Positions 16,684 to 24,500 of a stretch of 64,000 bases of DNA are shown here, one piece after another. The stretch comes from Pedobacter fastidiosus (GTDB lineage: Bacteria > Bacteroidota > Bacteroidia > Sphingobacteriales > Sphingobacteriaceae). Each line of letters starts with the position of its first letter. The stretch's first letter is position 1. The stretch lies in contig NZ_JACRYL010000001.1 of assembly GCF_014306625.1 (NCBI RefSeq), positions 1 through 64,000 of the forward strand, read 5' to 3'. The notes under the pieces are model-generated. The model was not told the DNA's origin. It ran no database searches and worked only from the letters and a program-made list of their open reading frames with translations. Made by a program: the position numbers and the translations under genes.

Positions 16684-16714
16684 TTTGAGGTCACAATTTG
16701 CGACCTCAAAGATA
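16684..16714 (-). promoter_or_regulatory. -7 box and 27-bp operator-like palindrome before the ORF6N gene
   Basis: TATCTTTG (minus strand, 16714-16707) is a perfect -7 box. Overlapping it and running downstream is TTTGAGGTC-ACAATTTGC-GACCTCAAA (16684-16710), a palindrome with one mismatched position in 13. A repressor bound here would cover the start of transcription. Confidence 0.55.
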
Positions 16715-16836
16715 GTCCCTCAAGCGTTGAATTAATTATAGTTACTATTTTCCAACTCATTACCAATCACAAAAATTGAGATTTATGAAATTCTTATTTA
16801 TCTTGGAACATCTATCAACCTCTAGCAATATAATTT

Positions 16837-17316
16837 ATGTTCAACATCGAATTTTTATCTTCATTAGGCAAGAAAACTCAATTACTAAACCGAAATAGCG
16901 CCGAGGTAGTAAACTTTTGTAAGGGTATCAATTGGCTGCAAGAGATTAAAAATCACTATCATGCTTACAGAAGTGACGAGTACATCGCTTACGAGGATTA
17001 TTGGTATTTGGACCTTTCTGCTATCGAAAGCAGGTTAAATTTAAATGTTTTTCTTAATTATATTCATGAAGATCAACTACATGAACATAACTTAAACTTT
17101 GTAGTTACTTTGTCTTGGTATCATCTCGAAAAAACAGGCTGGCTAACTAAATTCATTACTAGAAAAGAGGAGAAAAAAGTTTGGGATGCCAGACATGCAG
17201 ATGAAATATTAGTTAAGGATTTGGAACAAATCATTAAATGTTTTGTAGAAGGAGATTTAGCACAACTTAATTCAATATTACCGCTTGAAGGAGAGCATCA
17301 ATTCGATGTGGATTAA
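16837..17316 (+). CDS. Hypothetical protein
   Basis: 159 aa, no signal peptide or membrane segment. It is rich in Trp, Tyr, His and charged residues (WLQEIKNHYHAYRSDEYIAY, WYHLEKTGWLTKFI), which suggests a small cytoplasmic mixed alpha/beta protein. I do not recognise the family. It stands alone, divergent from the ORF6N gene (196 bp between the start codons) and convergent with pnuC. Confidence 0.55.
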   Translation: MFNIEFLSSLGKKTQLLNRNSAEVVNFCKGINWLQEIKNHYHAYRSDEYIAYEDYWYLDLSAIESRLNLNVFLNYIHEDQLHEHNLNFVVTLSWYHLEKTGWLTKFITRKEEKKVWDARHADEILVKDLEQIIKCFVEGDLAQLNSILPLEGEHQFDVD

Positions 17317-17383
17317 ATGTTTGAATAGCCACTTAACCTTCCCTACATGATCAGCTGGCTTGAATTTGCGACATTAAAACTTT

Positions 17384-17512
17384 TTACTGCAATATCGAAT
17401 CAATAATGGATTTTACCTTTTCTTCTCGTTCTTGATAATTGCCACTAATTTTAAGATAATTTATTCCTCGATTTTCGAGTTCATGCTGTTCTCGAATAAT
17501 TTCTATACTCTT
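17384..17512 (-). pseudogene. 3' remnant of a NadR-like nicotinamide-riboside kinase/ATPase gene
   Basis: In the +1 frame relative to pnuC, an open segment of 42 codons (starting KSIEIIREQHELENRGINYL, then KISGNYQEREEKVKSIID) ends in TAA at 17384. It resembles the C-terminal end of NadR-type P-loop kinases (RGxxYxxISGNYxERxxK). No start is possible: a TAA at 17513-17515 closes the frame just upstream. PnuC genes are often followed by such a kinase, so I read this as a deletion that removed most of it and joined its 3' end to the pnuC 3' end. The overlap with pnuC is 17481-17512. Confidence 0.55.
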
Positions 17513-18143
17513 TTATCCAATGCCATAAAGCAAAACCCGCAATAATCGTAAATATGAAGTACTCAATTCCGAAAAATTTAGCACCCTTTAAAAAGTACAA
17601 GTAAGTAGCAACCACATCAATTATCAACCAAATAATCCAGCATTCTATTCTTTTTTGAATCATTAAAAAAGTAGTGATAACACTCATTACCAAGATAAAA
17701 GAATCTATAAATGGGTAAGCACTTGGCAAATTGAACAATAATGGAAGCCAACTGTGAAGTTTACTTGCTAACGTTCCGATTAAAAAGGTTCCTAATATTC
17801 CGATACCCAGTAAAACCATAAATTGTTTAATTGGCATAAAACTGATACGTAATTCTTTCTTATTGTCCGCTTCCTCAGGTTTTGGATTTGCCCATCGGTA
17901 CCAGCCCATAATATTGGTAACAAAAAAGAAAACCATTAAAAACATATCAGGATAAAGCTGAATTTGGTAATAAAAAAAGGCAGATAGAAACACATTTACT
18001 ATCCCCATAGGCCAGCTCCAAATGTTAGCCTTTGCCGAAAGTATAACTGAAATGATGCCAGTAATTACAGCGAAAAACTCCAAGTAACTCATTTTGTAAT
18101 CGAGTACCGTAAAAAAAATGCTGTGGCTATTGAAGAAATCCAT
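17481..18143 (-). CDS. pnuC: Nicotinamide riboside/mononucleotide transporter PnuC
   Basis: 220 aa inner-membrane protein with about seven hydrophobic segments. PnuC takes up the NAD precursor nicotinamide riboside. Conserved segments: ITGIISVILSAKANIWSWPMGIVN, YPDMFLMVFFFVTNIMGWYRW and IECWIIWLIIDVVATYLYFLKG. The last residues (YRNYSRTA) are read out of frame through the remnant of a NadR-like gene, so the C-terminus is altered. A start at the internal MSYLEFF (18092) would drop 17 residues and is possible. No thiamine or NAD riboswitch is recognisable upstream. Confidence 0.88.
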   Translation of the reverse strand: MDFFNSHSIFFTVLDYKMSYLEFFAVITGIISVILSAKANIWSWPMGIVNVFLSAFFYYQIQLYPDMFLMVFFFVTNIMGWYRWANPKPEEADNKKELRISFMPIKQFMVLLGIGILGTFLIGTLASKLHSWLPLLFNLPSAYPFIDSFILVMSVITTFLMIQKRIECWIIWLIIDVVATYLYFLKGAKFFGIEYFIFTIIAGFALWHWIKEYRNYSRTA

Positions 18144-18292
18144 TTTATCGATTTTTCTTAATGATTGAAAACCCTAATGTATTGAAATTATTATTGACGT
18201 AAAATTATCCCGACAAACAAAACGCAAAAGATTGTTGTTGTTAATTTATCGACTTGGCAATTCGCCGCACTATTTAACCAACAAATTTCTTT

Positions 18293-19372
18293 ATGCAGTA
18301 TCTCGACCATTTTTTCGGTTACCCCATTCCGTTATTTTTTAAGAATCTAATTATTGGAATTGTGGTCATATTGCTTGGCATGCTGATTAAATTTATCATA
18401 CATAAAATTTTCTTATTGTTGTCTCGTTTGTGGGATTCCATTATTATAAAATCTACCATAAAACATTTACGGCATCCCGTTGGTGTATTTATTCCAGCCT
18501 TATTCCTAAATTTTTCTTTATCGCTAATGGAAATGGATGCGGTGTATCGATTATCATTAACAAAAATATTAGAAGTAGCGCTAACGATCCTATTTGCGCT
18601 AATTCTTATTCGGATTATTGATGTGCTAGAAGATTATTTTTTCCTCAAATATGATTTAAACAAAGAGAATAATTTAAAAGAACGGAAGATTAGAACTCAG
18701 CTTCAGTTTGTTCGAAAGTTTATTGTTTCGCTAATCATATTAATTACCGCCGCAATTATTTTATTGAGTTTTGAAAGCATGCGCAGAATTGGGGCTGGCT
18801 TACTCACGGGTGTAGGAATCGGTGGAATTATTATCGGCTTTGCGGCACAAAAATCACTTGGAAATTTATTGGCAGGCTTTCAAATTGCTTTTACTCAACC
18901 TATAAGGATTGATGATGTTTTAATTGTGGAGGGTGAGTGGGGAAAGGTAGAAGAGATAACTTTAACTTATGTTGTGGTAAGTATTTGGGACCAACGTAGA
19001 TTGATTTTGCCCATTACTTATTTTATTGAAAAACCCTTTCAAAACTGGACAAGAGTTTCAGCTGATTTGCTCGGAACAGTCTTTCTTTATATGGATTATA
19101 CCATTCCTATTGAGCCTTTGCGCCAAGAATTAACAAGGCTTTTAACCAATAATTTACTTTGGGATAAAAGAGTGAACGTGGTTCAGGTTACCGATACCAA
19201 TAAGGATGGCTCAATAGAGATTCGTTTTTTAATGAGTGCTTCTAATTCTTCCAGAGCGTTTGATTTGCGATGTATTGTGCGGGAAGCGATGATTACGTTT
19301 ATCCAAACAAATTATCCTGAAAGTTTACCTAAAACGAGGTTGGAACACAAGGATAAGTTTGAGGGGATTTAA
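18293..19372 (+). CDS. MscS-family mechanosensitive ion channel
   Basis: 359 aa. Four or five N-terminal membrane helices (about 15-185) lead to the pore-lining helix and MscS signature GAGLLTGVGIGGIIIGFAAQKSLGN, then the beta domain (IDDVLIVEGEWGKVEEITLTYVVV, LILPITYFIEKPFQNWTR) and the C-terminal alpha/beta domain. It releases solutes during hypo-osmotic shock. It differs from E. coli MscS in extra N-terminal helices. Alone on the + strand, convergent with tex across a shared terminator. Confidence 0.9.
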   Translation: MQYLDHFFGYPIPLFFKNLIIGIVVILLGMLIKFIIHKIFLLLSRLWDSIIIKSTIKHLRHPVGVFIPALFLNFSLSLMEMDAVYRLSLTKILEVALTILFALILIRIIDVLEDYFFLKYDLNKENNLKERKIRTQLQFVRKFIVSLIILITAAIILLSFESMRRIGAGLLTGVGIGGIIIGFAAQKSLGNLLAGFQIAFTQPIRIDDVLIVEGEWGKVEEITLTYVVVSIWDQRRLILPITYFIEKPFQNWTRVSADLLGTVFLYMDYTIPIEPLRQELTRLLTNNLLWDKRVNVVQVTDTNKDGSIEIRFLMSASNSSRAFDLRCIVREAMITFIQTNYPESLPKTRLEHKDKFEGI

Positions 19373-19374
19373 TA

Positions 19375-19420
19375 CCACCTCAGACACCTAAGCTCAACTA
19401 AGGTAAGGTGCCTGAGGTGG
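19375..19420. terminator. Bidirectional terminator-like hairpin between mscS and tex
   Basis: Arms CCACCTCAGACACCT (19375-19389) and AGGTGCCTGAGGTGG (19406-19420) pair at 14 of 15 positions. It starts 2 bp after the mscS-family stop and ends 8 bp before the tex stop. Confidence 0.7.
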
Positions 19421-19428
19421 TGATAGAA

Positions 19429-21720
19429 TTATTTAAACATGCCTTTCAACTTCGCCAATTTCTCCTGCAAATCACCATCAGCATTTTTAACCCCAACCCC
19501 TAAAGGGGCTTTATTATGCTTATTTTTATTCGATTTTTCATCCTTTGGTAAAACTTTGTTTTTAGCTTGTGGTTTCGAAGCCTCTTTAGGGGTTTGGGGT
19601 GTTTTCATTGAAAGTGATATTCTTTTACGAGCAGCATCCACTTCCATCACGGTAACCTCTACTTTTTGATGAACTTTAACAATATCATTTGGATTGGCTA
19701 CAAAACGATTGGCCAATTGGCTGGTGTGAACCAAACCGTCTTGATGCACGCCAATATCTACAAAAGCACCAAAGTTGGTAATGTTGGTTACAATTCCTGG
19801 CAATTTCATTCCAATTCTTAAATCGGCAATTTCGTTTACGCCATCGGTAAAACTGAAAGCTTCGAATTGTTCGCGTGGGTCGCGGCCAGGTTTTGCAAGC
19901 TCTTTTAAAATATCAGTTAATGTGGGCAAACCAATTTCGGCGGTAACATATTGTTGTGGCTTAATTTGTTTTTGTAGCTGTGGATCTTTCATCAAAGCTG
20001 ATACCGTTGTGCCTAAATCCTTTGCCATTTTATCTACCACGGCATAACGCTCAGGGTGAACGCCACTTGTATCTAGAACATTTTCAGCATTTCGGATGCG
20101 CAAGAAACCTGCCGCTTGTTCATAAGCTTTATCTCCCAAACGAGGAACTTTTTTCAAACTTTCACGGTTTTTAAAAGCACCGTTAGTATTGCGGTAATCA
20201 ACAATGTTTTGCGCTAAAGTTGGTCCTAAGCCAGAAATATAAGCCAGAATCTGTTTCGAAGCGGTGTTTAATTCTACGCCAACAGCATTTACGGCGCTGA
20301 TTACGGTATCATCCAAACTGGCTTGCAATTTATTTTGGTCAACATCGTGTTGATATTGGCCAACACCTATAGATTTTGCATCGATTTTTACCAGTTCCGC
20401 CAGTGGATCCATCAATCTTCGACCAATGGAAACTGCTCCACGAACAGTAATATCCTGTGTCGGAAACTCCTCACGTGCAACATCAGAGGCTGAATAGATT
20501 GAAGCGCCACTTTCGTTAACCATCACAATAGTTGTATTTAGTAAGTTTAGGCCACGGATAAAAGCTTCGGTTTCTCTACCTGCAGTTCCATTACCAATAG
20601 CGATTGCCTCGATTTCATACTTTTTGCAAAGCTCTTGAATGGTGATTTCTGCATTTTTTACATTTCCTTGTCCGGTGTGCGGATAAATTGCTGTACTTTC
20701 TAAAAGTTGGCCTTGCTTATCTAGGCAAACTACTTTGCAACCCGTACGGAAACCTGGATCGATAGCCAGCACATTTTTTTGCCCCATTGGCGCTGCCAAC
20801 AATAACTGTCGAGCATTTTCTGCAAAAACACGGATGGCTTCTTCATCAGCTTTTTGTTTGGTTAACACCCGAAGTTCGGTTTCCATTGCTGGCTCTAATA
20901 GTCGCTTATAACCATCTTCCAAAGCTTGCTGAACTTGCTTTGATGCGGCATTATTGCCCAAAATAAATTGGTTTTCCAGAATTGTTAAGGCATCTTCAGC
21001 AGGTGGCAAAGCATCTAATCTAAGTATCAGTTCTTTCTCGCCACGGCGCATGGCTAAAACACGGTGCGAAGCCGCAGTTTTTACTGGTTCACTCCATTCA
21101 AAGTAATCTTTGTATTTTATTCCCTCTTCTTCCTTACCTTTAATTACTTCAGCTTTAAAAACGGCTTTCTCCTGAAAATAAGTCCGCATTTTAGTACGAG
21201 CTTCAGCATTTTCCGAAATCATTTCGGCGATGATATCTCTGGCTCCAGCTAAAGCTTCATCCAAAGAATTTACACCTTTTTCTATATCAATAAACTTATC
21301 GGCTGATGCTTCTAAATCAAAATTCTGTTGGTCGAAAATTTGTAAGGCCAAAGGCTCTAAACCTTTTTCTTTTGCTACCGAAGCACGGGTTTTGCGTTTC
21401 GGTTTGTATGGCAAATAAATATCTTCTAAAAGCGAAATCGTTTCTGCATTGTTAATTTGTTTTTCCAATTCTGGAGTTAATTTTCCAAGCTCCGTCATTG
21501 ATTTTAAAATGGCTTCGCGGCGCTTGTCTAAATCGCGTAACTGCAAAACTCTATCGCGGATTGCGGCAACTTGAACTTCGTCTAAACTTCCAGTAACTTC
21601 TTTTCTATAACGCGAAATGAAGGGTACGGTTGCGCCTTCATCTAATAAACTTACTGTTGCGGTAACTTGTTTTTCTGCAACTTTTAACTCTGTTGCAATT
21701 AATTTATGGTGGGCTAACAT
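19429..21720 (-). CDS. tex: Tex-family transcription accessory / S1 RNA-binding protein
   Basis: 763 aa. Order: Tex N-terminal helical region (FISRYRKEVTGSLDEVQVAAIRD), YqgF-like RNase H fold (VLAIDPGFRTGCKVVCLD, AIGNGTAGRETEAFIR), helix-hairpin-helix pair (ISGLGPTLAQNIVDYRNTNG, LKKVPRLGDKAYEQAAGFLRI) and S1 domain near 640-710 (GIVTNITNFGAFVDIGVHQDGLVHTSQL). Tex binds nucleic acid and influences transcription and stress tolerance. The tail after the S1 domain is low-complexity and partly encoded by repeat-like DNA (19486-19517 and 19588-19610, CCCCTAAAGGGG type), giving peptides such as NKAPLGVGVKN. Confidence 0.94.
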   Translation of the reverse strand: MLAHHKLIATELKVAEKQVTATVSLLDEGATVPFISRYRKEVTGSLDEVQVAAIRDRVLQLRDLDKRREAILKSMTELGKLTPELEKQINNAETISLLEDIYLPYKPKRKTRASVAKEKGLEPLALQIFDQQNFDLEASADKFIDIEKGVNSLDEALAGARDIIAEMISENAEARTKMRTYFQEKAVFKAEVIKGKEEEGIKYKDYFEWSEPVKTAASHRVLAMRRGEKELILRLDALPPAEDALTILENQFILGNNAASKQVQQALEDGYKRLLEPAMETELRVLTKQKADEEAIRVFAENARQLLLAAPMGQKNVLAIDPGFRTGCKVVCLDKQGQLLESTAIYPHTGQGNVKNAEITIQELCKKYEIEAIAIGNGTAGRETEAFIRGLNLLNTTIVMVNESGASIYSASDVAREEFPTQDITVRGAVSIGRRLMDPLAELVKIDAKSIGVGQYQHDVDQNKLQASLDDTVISAVNAVGVELNTASKQILAYISGLGPTLAQNIVDYRNTNGAFKNRESLKKVPRLGDKAYEQAAGFLRIRNAENVLDTSGVHPERYAVVDKMAKDLGTTVSALMKDPQLQKQIKPQQYVTAEIGLPTLTDILKELAKPGRDPREQFEAFSFTDGVNEIADLRIGMKLPGIVTNITNFGAFVDIGVHQDGLVHTSQLANRFVANPNDIVKVHQKVEVTVMEVDAARKRISLSMKTPQTPKEASKPQAKNKVLPKDEKSNKNKHNKAPLGVGVKNADGDLQEKLAKLKGMFK

Positions 21721-21866
21721 ATTCTGAAATTAAAGGGGTAAAGCTAATCAGGATTTGCGGGATTTAAGGATTTTTAAGATGAAGTTTTCCACCGAAATAT
21801 GTGAGTAATTAATTGCTTCGCGTACCAGGATTTGAATGATTAAATGATTTTGTAATTTCCTTTTTT

Positions 21867-22054
21867 TTGAAAAGCAAAAGCAGAAGCCTTGTTTATTGTT
21901 AGTTGGGCTTTACGCTAAATCTTTTAAAAAACTTCTGTCATTCTGAGGAACGAAGAATCTGTTTCATCGGTTGCAGATGCTTCGTACCTCAGCATGACAG
22001 CATATTCAGGGTTGCTGCTATTTTAAAAGTATATCGCTTCAATCCCGTTTAGGT
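21867..22054 (+). repeat. Composite dispersed element, copy 2, part A
   Basis: TTTGAAAAGC, GGGCTTTACGCTAAATC, a hairpin region, then TATCGCTTCAATCCCG and TTTAGG. The outer stem is CTTTTAAAA/TTTTAAAAG. Inside it sits another palindrome, CTGTCATTCTGAGG with CCTCAGCATGACAG (about 21934-22000, 13 of 14 paired), with AACGAAGAATCTG-type inner arms that resemble a common Bacteroidota repeat. Box C-like AGGGCTAAAACTA (22087-22099) follows and overlaps the stop of the next gene. Part B is on the far side of that gene at 22769. Confidence 0.7.
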
Positions 22055-22096
22055 AATTTGGGTATTGCTACTATTTTTGGTTGCAAAGGGCTAAAA

Positions 22097-22672
22097 CTAT
22101 TCACTAATCAAAATATCGTATTTGTTTAATAAGCCAGCGATTCCTGCTTTCGAAAACCTTGCTTTCTTAATTCTATTATTATCAGGGTCGATGGAATAAT
22201 TGTATGCCGTTCTGAAATCGGCTTTTTCGAGAATGGTTCTGTCGAAAGTTGTGCCGAGTAAATCGCAGTTGTCGAAAGTTGAATTTGCCAAGTCGCACTC
22301 CGAAAAATCGACTTCATGAAGCTGGGTGTTTTTGAAAGTCGTTTTCTTTAGTTTCAGTTTGTAGAAAGAGGAATGGTCTAATTTGCAGTTATCAAAACCG
22401 AATGCCAAACCGAAATCGTTGCAATTTTCGAAACGGAGTCCAAGCATTTTACAATCACTGAAATTGATATCGTTAAGTGAGGTTTTGGTTAAGTTTGCTA
22501 AACTTAAATTGCAAGAAATAAATTCACAATCGAGAAATTTTACACCGTTTAAATCTGAATTGGAGAAGTTGCAGTTAAGGAATTTACAGTTTTCGTATTC
22601 TGCTTTTGGTAATGCTCTTAAAGTAAAATCTTCTTTGTTAAATATTTGCTCGGCTATGTAATTCTCGGACAT
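22097..22672 (-). CDS. Pentapeptide-repeat protein
   Basis: 191 aa, nearly all built of A(D/N)LXX-type pentapeptides: CKFLNCNFSNSDLNGVKFLD, CNLSLANLTKTSLNDINFSD and DFSECDLANSTFDNCDLLGT. These fold as a right-handed quadrilateral beta-helix. The last part (YSIDPDNNRIKKARFSKAGIAGLL) is a helical cap typical of a Bacteroidota subgroup. Some pentapeptide proteins (Qnr, MfpA) mimic DNA and bind gyrase; this one is shorter than Qnr and I see no evidence for that role. It lies alone between parts A and B of composite element copy 2. Confidence 0.9.
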   Translation of the reverse strand: MSENYIAEQIFNKEDFTLRALPKAEYENCKFLNCNFSNSDLNGVKFLDCEFISCNLSLANLTKTSLNDINFSDCKMLGLRFENCNDFGLAFGFDNCKLDHSSFYKLKLKKTTFKNTQLHEVDFSECDLANSTFDNCDLLGTTFDRTILEKADFRTAYNYSIDPDNNRIKKARFSKAGIAGLLNKYDILISE

Positions 22673-22768
22673 GGAATGTGGTTTTTTGTCGTAGCGAAGT
22701 TAAAAAATATCGTTCGGTTTTTACGTTTAAGCAGGAAACTGAACGAAGTTTTTTGAACAGACTTGAGT

Positions 22769-22830
22769 AAAATAAACCCGACAGGAATGGTTCCGATTTT
22801 TCATCGGATTAATGGATGGCGGGGCTAATG
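22769..22830 (+). repeat. Composite dispersed element, copy 2, part B
   Basis: AAATAAACCCGACAG, then a hairpin TCCGAT-TTTTC-ATCGGA, then ATGGCGGGGCT. The ends (CCCG and CGGG) can pair. Similar parts are at 37804 and 50284. The surrounding 22673-22768 and 22831-22900 show nothing else. Confidence 0.6.
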
Positions 22831-22905
22831 TTTCAGAAGAATTACTGAATGTTGGTTTTCAAATATTTGCCACGGAAATGAAGAATTTATTTGTTGAAGT
22901 GAGAT

Positions 22906-22927
22906 TGCTTCGTGCCTCGCAATGACG
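22906..22927. repeat. Single arm of the GATTGCTTCGTGCCTCGCAATGAC repeat
   Basis: AGATTGCTTCGTGCCTCGCA and following bases match one arm of the palindromes at 28734-28797 and 49243-49349. Here only one arm is present. Confidence 0.6.
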
Positions 22928-22933
22928 TATAAT

Positions 22934-22963
22934 AAAAAAATCCCTCAAATTGCTTTGAGGGAT
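22934..22963 (-). terminator. Terminator of pdhB
   Basis: ATCCCTCAAA (22940-22949), loop TTGC, TTTGAGGGAT (22954-22963); on the minus strand it runs into a T-run. A perfect 22-bp palindrome, ATTCTTTGCTTAAGCAAAGA plus AT (22974-22995), lies between this and the pdhB stop. Confidence 0.75.
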
Positions 22964-23001
22964 CTATATGCTTATTCTTTGCTTAAGCAAAGAATGATAA
23001 T

Positions 23002-23988
23002 TTATTTTTTAACGTACATTACTTCTTTCACGGCTTTAACTACACGCTCTGCATTTGGTAAACTAGCAGCGATTAAAGTTGGCGAATATGGAAGCGGAAC
23101 ATCAGCACAAGTAATACGAACTACTGGTGCATCTAAATAATCGAATGCATTTCGTTGAACGTTATAGGCAATTTCTCCTGAAAGCGATGCCAAAGGCCAA
23201 GCTTCTTCTACAACAACCAAACGGTTTGTTTTCTTAACCGAAGCTATAATTGTATCGTAATCGATAGGGCGAACAGTACGTAAATCTATAACTTCTACGC
23301 TGATTCCCTCTTTAGTTAATTCTTCTACAGCTGGGTTTACCACGCGGGTTAACATTTTCCCGAAGGTAACGATGGTTACATCTGTGCCTTCTTTAGTCAC
23401 GTTTGCTTTACCAAATTCGATGTAATATTCTTCAGCCGGTACATCACCTTTATCGCCATACATCACCTCTGATTCCATGAAGATAACTGGATCTGGATCA
23501 ATAATCGCTTGTTTTAATAAACCTTTTGCTTCGTAAGGTGTAGATGGAACTACAACTTTTAAACCTGGAGTGTTTGCAAACCAGTTTTCGAAGTTTTGAG
23601 AGTGTTGTGCACCTAATTGGCCAGCGTTACCTGTTGGACCACGGAAAACCATAGGGCAGGAGAACTGACCACCACTCATTGATAAAATTTTAGCAGCGCC
23701 GTTGATAATTTGGTCAATTGCTACTAATGAGAAGTTGAATGTCATGAACTCTACAATTGGAATTAAGCCTGCTGTTGCTGCACCAGTTGCAATACCTGCA
23801 AAACCTAATTCGGCAATTGGGGTATCGATTATACGTTTCGCACCAAATTCATCAAGCATTCCCTGACTTACCTTGTACGCTCCGTTATATTCTGCTACTT
23901 CTTCACCTAATAAAAAAACGCGGTCATCTTTACGCATTTCTTCTTGCATAGCTTCGCGTAGTGCTTCTCTAAATTGGATTTCTCTCAT
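23002..23988 (-). CDS. pdhB: Pyruvate dehydrogenase E1 component, beta subunit
   Basis: 328 aa from MREIQFREALREAM; an 8-residue longer frame begins at 24012 but lies across the predicted start of transcription. The E1 beta subunit forms the thiamine-diphosphate site with E1 alpha and decarboxylates pyruvate. Motifs: FLLGEEVAEYNGAYKVSQGM, DTPIAELGFAGIATGAA, EFMTFNFSLVAIDQIINGAAK and the transketolase C domain IDLRTVRPIDYDTI. The E1 alpha gene is not adjacent. A very good promoter lies upstream. Confidence 0.93.
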   Translation of the reverse strand: MREIQFREALREAMQEEMRKDDRVFLLGEEVAEYNGAYKVSQGMLDEFGAKRIIDTPIAELGFAGIATGAATAGLIPIVEFMTFNFSLVAIDQIINGAAKILSMSGGQFSCPMVFRGPTGNAGQLGAQHSQNFENWFANTPGLKVVVPSTPYEAKGLLKQAIIDPDPVIFMESEVMYGDKGDVPAEEYYIEFGKANVTKEGTDVTIVTFGKMLTRVVNPAVEELTKEGISVEVIDLRTVRPIDYDTIIASVKKTNRLVVVEEAWPLASLSGEIAYNVQRNAFDYLDAPVVRITCADVPLPYSPTLIAASLPNAERVVKAVKEVMYVKK

Positions 23989-24009
23989 TGTAAATTTTAA
24001 TAACGGTGG

Positions 24010-24041
24010 CAAATATAATTATTAATCGCATTGAAACCAAA
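24010..24041 (-). promoter_or_regulatory. Promoter of pdhB
   Basis: On the minus strand TTTG (24041-24038), a 20-bp spacer and TATATTTG (24017-24010) match the Bacteroidota -33/-7 consensus exactly. The leader would be about 15 nt, which supports the start codon at 23988. Confidence 0.75.
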
Positions 24042-24266
24042 GGGTATTAGGCGTGTATTTTGTAATAATTATGGTTGATTAATGCGGTTTTTGCGAACAG
24101 AAGTTTGAAGTATTGTTGGGCATAGCCAATAATTAGAAATTATATTGCGAATATCTGTTAATGAGGTGCTAATTGTATTCATGTTGAAGGTTTTTTCGGA
24201 ATATGTTGGTGGAAATGGGTAATTATAGATTTTCTAGATCGTTTAAATCTTTTGACTATTCCCCCG

Positions 24267-24471
24267 TTACTTATTCCTTGCTCTAACACTAAACTTTGTT
24301 CTATCCATTCTGGGGTTGATTTTCTTCTGGGAAATTGTAAGCAATGCCGTTTCAATAATTTGCAATTCGCAAACGTTCTTTCCAGGTTAAGGTGCGATAA
24401 TATTCAGCATGAGATTTTGAAGCTTCTTCTGCAGTTTGGGCTTTAAATGCTGTTCTGTCTAAACGATACAT
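24267..24471 (-). pseudogene. Broken small gene with nonsense codon and frameshift
   Basis: From the ATG at 24471 the reading begins MYRLDRTAFKAQTAEEASKS, continues with YYRTLTWKERLRIANY, then hits TGA (24354-24352). The same frame resumes NGIAYNFPEENQP, and after a 1-nt shift at a run of four C (about 24312-24316) goes on PRMDRTKFSVRARNK to a TAA at 24267. The conserved-looking blocks (YRLDRTAFKAQT, ERL.IANYLN.IAYNF, MDRTKFS) look like a short hypothetical family of Bacteroidota of unknown function. Nothing else is evident from 24013 to 24266 apart from the pdhB promoter, nor from 24472 to 24500. Confidence 0.65.
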
Positions 24472-24500
24472 AATCAAATGTAAATATTTTATAGATTGAT

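Noticed and set aside
16641-16766. Longer N-terminus of the ORF6N protein
   Set aside because: It would be translated from the promoter and operator palindrome. The match SQIVTSK is explained by the duplicated palindrome.
18144-18292. Riboswitch upstream of pnuC
   Set aside because: I looked for TPP and NAD-type motifs on the minus strand and found none of the conserved boxes.
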